Assembly (NCBI RefSeq): GCF_003010915.2 | Contig: NZ_CP028426.1 | Location: 1,116,001 to 1,180,000 of the forward strand | Reading direction: 5' to 3' | DNA: 64,000 nt | Source of the DNA: Gulosibacter molinativorax | Lineage (GTDB): Bacteria; Actinomycetota; Actinomycetes; Actinomycetales; Microbacteriaceae | In this document: piece after piece, positions 43,328 through 51,142 of the stretch | Position numbering within the stretch: position 1 is the first letter of the stretch | Layout: each line of letters begins with the position of its first letter | Program-made: the position numbers and the translations under genes | Notes under the pieces: model-generated | What the model saw: only the letters and a program-made list of their open reading frames with translations | The model's database searches: none | Told to the model about the DNA's origin: nothing

Positions 43328-44656
43328 CTACCCGAACAATCGGATGGGATTGACAATGTCCGTGAAGATAAACAGTGCGCCGATGATGAGCCACACGATC
43401 GCCATCACCATGGTGACGGGCAGGAGCTTGGCCGCGTCGAATGGTCCCGGGTCGGGCTTGCCGCGGATCTTCGCGAACCAGCGACGCAGGCCGTCGTAGA
43501 GCGCAGCCGCGACGTGCCCGCCGTCGAGGGGCGGCAGCGGGATGAGGTTGAAGACGGCGAGCGCAATGTTCAGCGAGCCCACGATTTGCACGATCGTCGC
43601 GACGCGGTCGATCACGGGGATGCTGTCCTGCGCCGCGATCTCGCCCGTGATCCGGCCGACGCCGACGACGCTCATGGGGCCGTTGGGGTCGCGCTCGGCG
43701 CCGAGAAATCCGGCCTGGAACATCTGCACGACGCGTTGCGGGAGCGTCACGACGACCTCGGCGACGCCCTTAATGTTCTGCCCGTACATCTCGCCGACGT
43801 ACGCGATGTCCTGCTGCTTTCGCTCGCTCGTCGCGGTGAATCCGACGAAACCGACCGTCTGCGTGACCGGGTTGCCCGCCTCGTCTTCGATCACTTGACC
43901 GGTCGTCTCGTCGAGGACGTACACCTCGTTCGGTCGCGGGGTCACCGTCAGGTCGAGCTCGGCGCCGTCACGCTCGACGGTGAGCTTGATCGGCTCGCCG
44001 ACGCTGACGCGGATGGTGTTCTGCAGCTCGTCCCAGCCCGAGATCGGCTTGTCGTCGATCGCGGTGACGGTATCGCCCGGCATGAGCCCCGCCGCGTATC
44101 CGGGCGCCGGCTCGGGACAGTCATCCGGCACAGTCTCAGTGCCTGCGGGCACGACGCATTCGTAGACGTCGCCGACCGTCGTCGTGGGCTGGTAGACGCC
44201 GAAGCCCATCGCGACGATCCCGAAACACACCGCCGCGATCACGAAGTTCATAAACGGCCCACCGAGCATGATGAGCAGGCGCTTCCAGACCGCCTGGCGA
44301 TAGAACGCCCGGTGTTCCTCGCCCTCGGGGATGCTCTCGGCGCTCGTCTGCCGACCGTCCTCGATCATCTGCGAGACGAAGCCCGTGCCCTGCGCGGTGG
44401 CCTTGTGGCCGGGCTTCGGCGGGTACATCCCGATCATCGAGATATAGCCGCCGAGCGGGAAGAGCTTGATGCCGTACTCGGTTTCCTTGGTCTTCTTCGA
44501 CCAGATGGTCGGACCGAACCCGACCATGTACTGCGGCACACGAACGTTGAAGAGCTTGGCGAAGGAAAGGTGGCCGAGTTCGTGCAGCGCGATCGACAGT
44601 CCCAGCCCGATCAGGGCCGCGACGATGCCAACGATAAACAGCAGTACTCCGGTCAC
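43328..44656 (-). CDS. rseP: Site-2 metalloprotease (RseP/Rip1 type)
   Basis: A 442-residue intramembrane zinc protease. The zinc motif HELGH lies in the first membrane helix (residues 25-29) and the second conserved region is NLIPLPPLDGGH in a C-terminal helix. A PDZ domain with GLMPGDTVTAIDDKPI lies between them. Members cleave anti-sigma factors or signal-peptide remnants; no target is encoded nearby. The start is GTG 44656, 11 nt after the dxr stop. Confidence 0.94.
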   Translation of the reverse strand: MTGVLLFIVGIVAALIGLGLSIALHELGHLSFAKLFNVRVPQYMVGFGPTIWSKKTKETEYGIKLFPLGGYISMIGMYPPKPGHKATAQGTGFVSQMIEDGRQTSAESIPEGEEHRAFYRQAVWKRLLIMLGGPFMNFVIAAVCFGIVAMGFGVYQPTTTVGDVYECVVPAGTETVPDDCPEPAPGYAAGLMPGDTVTAIDDKPISGWDELQNTIRVSVGEPIKLTVERDGAELDLTVTPRPNEVYVLDETTGQVIEDEAGNPVTQTVGFVGFTATSERKQQDIAYVGEMYGQNIKGVAEVVVTLPQRVVQMFQAGFLGAERDPNGPMSVVGVGRITGEIAAQDSIPVIDRVATIVQIVGSLNIALAVFNLIPLPPLDGGHVAAALYDGLRRWFAKIRGKPDPGPFDAAKLLPVTMVMAIVWLIIGALFIFTDIVNPIRLFG

Positions 44657-44667
44657 GGGCGACTAGC

Positions 44668-45768
44668 CTACGCCCGGATTCGCTGATGGGCGGCTGAGCG
44701 TGCCCAGTTCTCAGCTTGGAGGAGCGACTCCCGCGTGACTTCGCGCTCTTCGCCCGGCCACGCATCCACCACCGCGCGGACCGTGTCGACGATGCCGAGG
44801 AACGGGATCGCGCCCTCGTGGAAAGCGTCGACCGCCTCCTCGTTCGCCGCGTTGAACACCGCCGGATATGCTCCCCCGGCCCGACCGACCGACTTCGCGA
44901 GTTCGAGCGCGGGGAAGGCATCCTCGTCGAGCGGTTCGAAACTCCACTGTTGCGCCTTCGCCCAATCCATCGGCGGCACGGCCGCGGGCACGCGTTCCGG
45001 CCAGCTGAGCCCGAGCGCAATCGGCAGGCGCATGTCGGGCGTAGATACCTGCGCGATCGTGGCGCCGTCGACGAACTCGACCATCGAGTGGATGATCGAC
45101 TGGGGATGCACCACCACGTCGATCTGCTCGAACGGCACGTCGAATAGGACGTGCGCCTCGATCACCTCGAGCCCCTTATTCACCAGCGTGGCGGAGTTCG
45201 TCGTCACGACCCGGCCCATGTCCCACGTGGGGTGCGCGAGTGCCTCCGCGGGCGTCACTTGCGCGAGCGCTGCTCGGCTTCGCCCTCGGAACGGGCCGCC
45301 GGATGCGGTCAGCACAAGTCGTGAGACCTCCGCGCGGTTTCCCGAGGCGAGGCACTGCAGGATCGCCGAGTGTTCGGAGTCGACCGGAACGATCTGCCCG
45401 GGCGCCGCGAGCTGCTTCACGAGCGCGGCACCGACGATGAGCGACTCCTTATTTGCCAGGGCGAGCGTCGTACCAGCCTCGAGGGTTGCGAGCGTGGCAC
45501 CGAGCCCCGCAGAGCCGGTGATGCCGTTGACCACGACGTCGGCTTCGGTGTCTCGCACGAGCGCCTCGGCGTCGGCCGCACCGAGGGCCGTGGCGGAGGT
45601 CGGCACCCCGAACTCCCCCGCGAGCCTTTCGAGACCCGCCGCATCCGTTCCCGCGCTGAGCCCCGCGACGACGAAGCGCTCGGGGTTGCGCCGAATGATG
45701 TCGAGCGTCTGGCTCCCGATTGATCCGGTCGCGCCCAGTACGAGCACCCGTCGCGGGGTGGTGTTCAT
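44668..45768 (-). CDS. dxr: 1-deoxy-D-xylulose-5-phosphate reductoisomerase
   Basis: A 366-residue NADPH enzyme making methylerythritol phosphate, the committed MEP-pathway step. The Rossmann motif is LGATGSIGSQTL (10-21); active-site segments are ALANKESLI, PVDSEHSAI and SGGPFRGRS. GAGGAG precedes the ATG. It leads the dxr-rseP-ispG block and is divergent from the asparaginase-II gene. Confidence 0.97.
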   Translation of the reverse strand: MNTTPRRVLVLGATGSIGSQTLDIIRRNPERFVVAGLSAGTDAAGLERLAGEFGVPTSATALGAADAEALVRDTEADVVVNGITGSAGLGATLATLEAGTTLALANKESLIVGAALVKQLAAPGQIVPVDSEHSAILQCLASGNRAEVSRLVLTASGGPFRGRSRAALAQVTPAEALAHPTWDMGRVVTTNSATLVNKGLEVIEAHVLFDVPFEQIDVVVHPQSIIHSMVEFVDGATIAQVSTPDMRLPIALGLSWPERVPAAVPPMDWAKAQQWSFEPLDEDAFPALELAKSVGRAGGAYPAVFNAANEEAVDAFHEGAIPFLGIVDTVRAVVDAWPGEEREVTRESLLQAENWARSAAHQRIRA

Positions 45769-45872
45769 CGTGATCTCTCCTCTTCGCGGCGTGGTTCACA
45801 CGCTCGTGGGCCCCGCCGAACCGCGTAGCATGGCTAAGCTATTCCCTTTGCTTGCGGAGGGCCAATTATTAC

Positions 45873-45878
45873 GGAGGT
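45873..45878 (+). promoter_or_regulatory. Shine-Dalgarno site deciding the asparaginase-II GTG start
   Basis: GGAGGT three nucleotides before GTG 45882. An upstream in-frame TTG (45852) lacks such a site. Confidence 0.55.
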
Positions 45879-45881
45879 ACG

Positions 45882-46898
45882 GTGGCAGGCACGTTCTTGG
45901 GCAAGGACTCGGTGGAGCTCGCCGTCGTCACGCGCGGCGGATTTATCGAGTCTCGTCACGTGGGGTCCGCCGCCGTGGTGGATGCGAACGGCGAGCTGCT
46001 CCTTTCCCTCGGCGACGTGCGTGCGCCGATTTTTCCGCGCTCGACGCTGAAGTTTGTGCAGGCTCTCGCGTCGCTTGAGGCGGGTGCGCCGCTCGACGGC
46101 GAGCACCTTGCCGTCGCGTGTGCGTCGCACGTCGGCACACCGCTCCACGTCGCGCTGGTCCGCGACATCCTCGGCCGCGCCGGTCTCGATGAATCGGCGC
46201 TGCAGTGTCCCGCGACGTGGCCCGCCGACCGCGCGTCGCGCGACTCGCTCATCCGTTCCGGAGAGCCGAGCGCGCGCGTGTTCATGGAGTGCTCCGGGAA
46301 GCACGCCGGATTCCTCGCGGCGTGCTCGGCCGCAGGCTGGCCCGTCGAGAACTACCTCCACCCCGACCACCCGCTGCAGAAGCTCGTGCGCGAATCGCTC
46401 GCGCGCTTCGCGGGCGAACAGATTTCCGTCACCGCGGTGGATGGCTGCGGTGCGCCGGTGTACGCGGTATCGCTGGCTGGAATGGCACGCGCGATGTCCC
46501 GCTTCGCGACCTCACAGTCCTCGTCCCCGTTCGGCATTTTTCGGAACGCGGCGAAGATCTGGCAGGCCACGCTGAAGCATCCCTGGACAATCGCGGGCCA
46601 CGGCCGCCCAGACTCCGTTGTGATCGAAGAACTCGGGGTGCTGGCGAAGACCGGCGCCGAGGGCGTGCTCGTGCTCGTCGCACCGGACGGAACCTCGGTG
46701 GCGATCAAGTCGCTCGACGGGTCGTCCCGGGCCAATATGCTGCCTGGGCTGCAGCTCTTGGTCGCGGCGGGATCGATCGATGCCGCGCGTGCCGAGGCCG
46801 TCCTTCCGAAGCTTCGCCTCGCAATCAGCGGTGGTGGCCAGACCGTTGGCGCAATCATGCTGGGTTCGGACATCCCCACCGTCATCGAACGGGACTAG
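45882..46898 (+). CDS. Asparaginase II family protein (PF06089-like)
   Basis: A 338-residue protein of the 'L-asparaginase II' family, which is unrelated to classical AnsA/AnsB and acts as an asparaginase in the few members tested. Typical segments are SRHVGSAAVVD, RSTLKFVQALASLE, CSGKHAGFLAAC and AVDGCGAPVYA. GTG 45882 is chosen for its strong ribosome-binding site. The C-terminal IERD and stop codon are the first unit of an 18-bp tandem repeat. Confidence 0.85.
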   Translation: MAGTFLGKDSVELAVVTRGGFIESRHVGSAAVVDANGELLLSLGDVRAPIFPRSTLKFVQALASLEAGAPLDGEHLAVACASHVGTPLHVALVRDILGRAGLDESALQCPATWPADRASRDSLIRSGEPSARVFMECSGKHAGFLAACSAAGWPVENYLHPDHPLQKLVRESLARFAGEQISVTAVDGCGAPVYAVSLAGMARAMSRFATSQSSSPFGIFRNAAKIWQATLKHPWTIAGHGRPDSVVIEELGVLAKTGAEGVLVLVAPDGTSVAIKSLDGSSRANMLPGLQLLVAAGSIDAARAEAVLPKLRLAISGGGQTVGAIMLGSDIPTVIERD

Positions 46899-46954
46899 CT
46901 CATCGAGCGGGACTAGCCCGACGAGCGGGACTAGCCCATCGAGCGCGGCTACTC
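46883..46954. repeat. Four tandem 18-bp repeats over two convergent stop codons
   Basis: Four contiguous units with consensus CATCGAGCGGGACTAGCC. Because 18 is a multiple of three, the plus-strand stop TAG recurs in frame in units 1-3; unit 4 contains the stop of the convergent EccC-like gene. Confidence 0.85.
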
Positions 46955-49921
46955 GGGGCGGCGCTCGATCCCGATCGGCCGCCCGTCCAGCAACTGAACG
47001 CGCCGCACGGAGCCATCTGGCAGCCGGAGCAGCGCGCGAGTGTGGCTGTCGTCAAGCGCCGGGTACAGCGCATCCCCGCGAAAGGTGCTGCGCCACTCGC
47101 CTGGGGTGAGCCCTACCGCGAGGACCGCCAGCTGCTCGGCGTACTTCGGAAGCGCGCCGTAGGCGGCGTTCCACTGGTCCAGCTCGCCGACAATGACCCG
47201 CTTCCCCAGCGCCAAGTCGAGCTCGCCGGTGCGCGCCGCGGCCGGGCTCGGGACCTGGCCGAATTCGTGTCCGTCGTCGGTGAGTGCCGCGCGGACCGGC
47301 CCGAGGCGGCGGCCAACCACCACGAGCCCGGTCTCTGGGACGTTGAACGGGAGCCACCGTGCCATCGACACTGACGCCGCAGTAACCGTTGACGCTGCCG
47401 CAGCCGCTGACACAGCAGCTGGCCCAGCAACTGCAGCAGGCCCAGCAACAGCAGCTGGCCCAGTAGCTGCCGTGGCCACCTCCAGGCATTCCGCGGCAGG
47501 TTCGGCGACCTCGGCCACTTGCACCAGCAACCGGCCGAGCCGTCCACGGCCCGGGTTCAGCCGCTCCTGCCAGTCCCCCGGTTCCCCGCCCTGTAGGATC
47601 CATTCCTGTCGCGACGGTGCCGCGAGATACAGGCTGTCGCCGCACAGGCCGCGAAGCTTTTGCATCGAGCCCGACACTCGCCTTGCCGTCAGTACCACGC
47701 TCATCCCGAGCCTGGCGCCCGTCCGCAACAGTCGCTGTAGCCCCTCGAGCCACTCGGCTCGATGCTCGTCGTCAAACTGCTGCTCGAGTAGGTCCACGTC
47801 GTCGACGAGCACGATCGTCCAGGCCCCGGTCCCGCCCCGCAGCAGTCGCTTCAGCGCATCCCAGGCGGTTTCGGCCTCGGCACCCAAGTCAATCACGGTG
47901 CTTCCGCTGGCTCGCGCGCCCGCCGCGATGGCGCGGAGGACGCCACTCTTGCCGCTCTCGGCCATGCCACTCACGAACAGGTGCTGCCCGGGGCGATCGA
48001 GGCTGATCACCGGCTGCTGCTGCCGTTCGGGAACATCGGCCAAGGCGTACGCGATGCCGACGGGGATGCGATCGTGCCCGAGCGCGTGCGGAGACAACGA
48101 AGTTGGCAGCGGCGGATGCCAGGGCCTGCGTACTGCTGGCAGGTTCGCGTCGCTGCGGCGAGTTTCTTCCCGCGTCGCGAGTTCCTGGATGAGGGCTGGT
48201 CGCGCCACCGCGACCTGTACCTCTTCGGCCTCATCCCCGCCGATTTTGATGAGCGCCCTGCCGCGCAACTCGCGATTGAGCTCGGCAGCGTCAGGAGCAC
48301 CCAGAAGCGTGTGCGAGTCGCTCGGCTGCTCGACCCGCAGGCACAGGCGGATCGCCGCGTTCGCCAGCAGCTGCTCACGAAAGGCGCCGGTCGGGCGCTG
48401 CGTACAGAGGACCATATGGATGCCGAGGCTGCGGCCCCGCGCACCGACGTCACTGAACACATCCTGCAGCTCGGGATGCGCCTCGACGAGCGCCTGAAAC
48501 TCGTCCACCATCACCACGAGCCGCGGCACGACGCCCGGTTCAAGATCGGCAATGTCACGCACGCCAAGATCACGCAATGCGAGTTCGCGCCGGCGCACCT
48601 CAGCACGCAGGCTCAGGCCTACGCGAGCCGCCTCGTCGTCGTCGAGATCCGTCACCACGCCGACGCAGTGCGGTAGGTTCGAGATCGCGTCAAAGGTCGC
48701 GCCGCCCTTGAAATCGAGGCACAGGAGCGTGCACTCATCACTCGTGTAGGACGCCGCCAGCGCCGCCGCCCACGCAATCAATAGTTCGCTCTTCCCGCTG
48801 CCGGTAGTCCCGCCGATCAGCGCGTGCGGACCGTGCCGGACGAGGTCGACGGTGCTTGGGCCATCCGCACCGAGCAGAAAGTTCGCGCCAAGGCCGACTG
48901 GCGTGGGTGACTCTGCCGCGACCGCGGGAACCAAGTCGGCGAGCTCGCAGCTCGTGGGAAGCCTTCGGGATGCGCGGGACCGCTCGCGCTGGGCCACCAC
49001 AACCCCGGGCAGCCAGCTCGCGAGCTCGGCGGCCGACAGAGAATCACACTGCATCCGCAACCGACGGCCCGAGGAGTCGATCAAGACGCTCTCCCCGCTC
49101 GGCTCAATGAGGATCTGCACCACGGCGTCGGTCCCACTGGCGGGTTCGGTCGCGGCCGGGTCGGCGAGTTCGGCGGCATAGGGTGCTTCCGGCCACGCAC
49201 CCGGCTCTGCGTGGTGCGCCTCGATCTGTACCTCCGCTCGGGCGCGTGGCGATATCTCGACGCCCGCGGCGCGCAGCTCCGCGGCAATGCCGCCCGACAG
49301 CTCGCCCGTGAGCGAAAGACGCGCCGAGCGTCGCTCATACAGCAGCTGCACCAAGAGCGCGCGCACGGCGCCGGCAACTTCCACGCGGGGCCCGCACACG
49401 CGAACCTTGCTGCATTCGATTGCGTGGGGCGCGCTTTCCAACCTCGCGGCCTGCTCGACCAGTTCGCGGCTGCGCGCATCCGTCCCGGAACCCTCGGTCC
49501 GCAGCCCGCTGCGAACCGAGGTGGTCCCGACGACGATGCCGGGTTCGACACGGTGCGCGCCTGCCACGAGGTCGCTCGCAAGGGGATGCTCGATGCGGCG
49601 CCGCGCTCGCAGTCGCGCGTGTGCCGCCGCGATATCAGCTTCGGCAATCGCGACTGCAGCCTCGAACTCGGCGGTCGCGCGCTTTCGCCGACGTCGGCGA
49701 CCGATCCGTTGGTCGATCACATTCGCGGTGCCGAGCACCGGGCCAAGAATCGCGAACATCAGCACGTACGGAGTCCGAAGCAGGGCGAAGAGGATGATCG
49801 CAACCACCACGGGAGCAATGGTCATCAGGATCGGGAAGCCATTCGCGGGTGGCTCATCTGGCAGCGATGGCAGCCGGAGCGCCGCCTCCTGCTGATCCGC
49901 CGGTGCCTCGGCAAGCTGCAT
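46949..49921 (-). CDS. FtsK/SpoIIIE-type ATPase, EccC/EssC-like
   Basis: A 990-residue membrane ATPase. Two N-terminal membrane segments (about 30-50 and 53-70) precede a forkhead-less regulatory region. FtsK domain 1 has Walker A GGTTGSGKSELL near 367-376 and Walker B VVMVDEFQ near 470. Domain 2 keeps a P-loop-like SGMAESGKSGVL near 650. The layout resembles type VII secretion EccC/EssC motors, but no WXG100, EccB/D/E or mycosin gene is present. A GPAAVA-repeat linker lies near 820-835. An in-frame GTG one codon upstream is an alternative start. Confidence 0.85.
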   Translation of the reverse strand: MQLAEAPADQQEAALRLPSLPDEPPANGFPILMTIAPVVVAIILFALLRTPYVLMFAILGPVLGTANVIDQRIGRRRRRKRATAEFEAAVAIAEADIAAAHARLRARRRIEHPLASDLVAGAHRVEPGIVVGTTSVRSGLRTEGSGTDARSRELVEQAARLESAPHAIECSKVRVCGPRVEVAGAVRALLVQLLYERRSARLSLTGELSGGIAAELRAAGVEISPRARAEVQIEAHHAEPGAWPEAPYAAELADPAATEPASGTDAVVQILIEPSGESVLIDSSGRRLRMQCDSLSAAELASWLPGVVVAQRERSRASRRLPTSCELADLVPAVAAESPTPVGLGANFLLGADGPSTVDLVRHGPHALIGGTTGSGKSELLIAWAAALAASYTSDECTLLCLDFKGGATFDAISNLPHCVGVVTDLDDDEAARVGLSLRAEVRRRELALRDLGVRDIADLEPGVVPRLVVMVDEFQALVEAHPELQDVFSDVGARGRSLGIHMVLCTQRPTGAFREQLLANAAIRLCLRVEQPSDSHTLLGAPDAAELNRELRGRALIKIGGDEAEEVQVAVARPALIQELATREETRRSDANLPAVRRPWHPPLPTSLSPHALGHDRIPVGIAYALADVPERQQQPVISLDRPGQHLFVSGMAESGKSGVLRAIAAGARASGSTVIDLGAEAETAWDALKRLLRGGTGAWTIVLVDDVDLLEQQFDDEHRAEWLEGLQRLLRTGARLGMSVVLTARRVSGSMQKLRGLCGDSLYLAAPSRQEWILQGGEPGDWQERLNPGRGRLGRLLVQVAEVAEPAAECLEVATAATGPAAVAGPAAVAGPAAVSAAAAASTVTAASVSMARWLPFNVPETGLVVVGRRLGPVRAALTDDGHEFGQVPSPAAARTGELDLALGKRVIVGELDQWNAAYGALPKYAEQLAVLAVGLTPGEWRSTFRGDALYPALDDSHTRALLRLPDGSVRRVQLLDGRPIGIERRPE
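47418..47471. repeat. Three 18-bp repeats encoding an Ala/Gly/Pro linker
   Basis: Three contiguous in-frame 18-bp units in the EccC-like gene encode GPAAVA-type repeats in the linker between its last two domains. Confidence 0.7.
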
Positions 49922-51045
49922 CACTCGGTGACTCCCAACAGCTCGTCGAAGTCGCCCTCGGTAAATCCCCCCGTGACGCCCACCTCACGGATCCAGCCGG
50001 GGGTCACGCCGCTGCCGCTCGCCATCTCGACGAGCCGGGCAATTGGATGCGAGGGGTCGCGGCGCAGCGCCTCGCGTGAGTAGTGGTTCGAGAGCGAGCT
50101 CGACCCGCGTGCCCACTCGAGCCAGCCGAGGGCCGCGTACCCAGCGGCCGCGTCTCGCTCAGGCACCACGGCGAGCAGCTCCCGCAAGAGCGCTACCCCC
50201 TCGGCTGCGCGAGGAAGTTGGATCGGCTCGATCTCGAGGCGATCGGTGATGAGGCTGTCGATAATCTGGTCTTCATCAATGTTGAGCGCCATCCACACGA
50301 GCTCGAGATCCTCGGCGATCTGCCGTCCGTATACGGCACTCGCCAGGATGCACTCGGTAGTCAAGAGGTCGCGGAACCCGACCGTGACGATCGCCTGGGC
50401 CGCGGTCTTCGACGCCACCGAGAGAGCGGCGTGTGCTTCCCCGCCTTCGCGACGCGCGCGAACATCGTGCAGCAGATCTTCCCAGGCGAGGAGCACTCCG
50501 GAAAGCTCGAGTTCGCGCCCCATTGTGCCGATCACCTCGATCGCCCGTAACAGGCTCCGTCTCGTATTCCGGGTACCCCGGGTGATGGCGACGAATTCGT
50601 CGAAGCCGGGAAAACGCAGCGCTTCCGCCCCGTAGTTCAGTTCCTCGAGTGGCCCCGTCTCCGATCCATCGAGACTCGACCAGCCGTTGGCCGCGACGGT
50701 AATTGCTCCGCGTCGTCGGACCCCACAGAACAGCAGCGCATCCCCGATCGCCCGTTGATAGGCGTCGAACGGCACTCGTCCCGCAACGATCGGTCGTTCG
50801 GTGAAGACGACGAACAGTACCTCATTGGCATCCGGCAGCTGCGCAAGCTGGTGGAGGACGAACAAGGCGTATTCCTCGGGGCTCGCGGCATTCTCTGGTC
50901 CGGGCAGGTCGATCCGGATGCAGGCGCGGCCGTGGCCGTGAGTGAACGGTAGGAGTACGAGTGAGTTTTGGGGCAGGTAACCGACCATTTCGGGGACGGT
51001 GTTCAGGATGTCGATGGCGGTGCGAAGTCGTTTCGTCTGGCTCAT
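49921..51045 (-). CDS. DUF4192 family protein
   Basis: A 374-residue protein matching DUF4192 in its N-terminal half: AIDILNTVPEMVGYLPQNSLVLLPF, then VLFVVFTERPI. Function unknown; the family is widespread in actinobacteria. ATG 51045 (MSQTKRL) lies seven nucleotides after TACTGT, suggesting a leaderless start. It overlaps the EccC-like ATPase (TGATG), so the two are probably co-translated. Confidence 0.85.
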   Translation of the reverse strand: MSQTKRLRTAIDILNTVPEMVGYLPQNSLVLLPFTHGHGRACIRIDLPGPENAASPEEYALFVLHQLAQLPDANEVLFVVFTERPIVAGRVPFDAYQRAIGDALLFCGVRRRGAITVAANGWSSLDGSETGPLEELNYGAEALRFPGFDEFVAITRGTRNTRRSLLRAIEVIGTMGRELELSGVLLAWEDLLHDVRARREGGEAHAALSVASKTAAQAIVTVGFRDLLTTECILASAVYGRQIAEDLELVWMALNIDEDQIIDSLITDRLEIEPIQLPRAAEGVALLRELLAVVPERDAAAGYAALGWLEWARGSSSLSNHYSREALRRDPSHPIARLVEMASGSGVTPGWIREVGVTGGFTEGDFDELLGVTE

Positions 51046-51052
51046 GCCGCAC

Positions 51053-51058
51053 ACAGTA
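51053..51058 (-). promoter_or_regulatory. Candidate -10 box for leaderless DUF4192 gene
   Basis: Minus-strand TACTGT seven nucleotides before ATG 51045; no Shine-Dalgarno is present. It abuts the terminator hairpin of the upstream gene. Confidence 0.4.
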
Positions 51059-51093
51059 CGAGGGCGTGTGAGCTAATTGCTCTCACGCCCTCG
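51059..51093. terminator. Hairpin after the DUF5684-like gene
   Basis: CGAGGGCGTG pairs with CACGCCCTCG, extended by GAGC/GCTC across a T-T mismatch. It lies 50 nt after the gene's stop and has no T-tract. Confidence 0.7.
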
Positions 51094-51142
51094 CGAACTG
51101 TGCAGAACCGCCGAAGCGGCTCACGCTGTGGACAAGTTCGAA

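Noticed and set aside
46949..49921. A complete type VII secretion locus
   Set aside because: Only the EccC-like ATPase is present; no WXG100, EccB, EccD, EccE or mycosin genes occur in the window.
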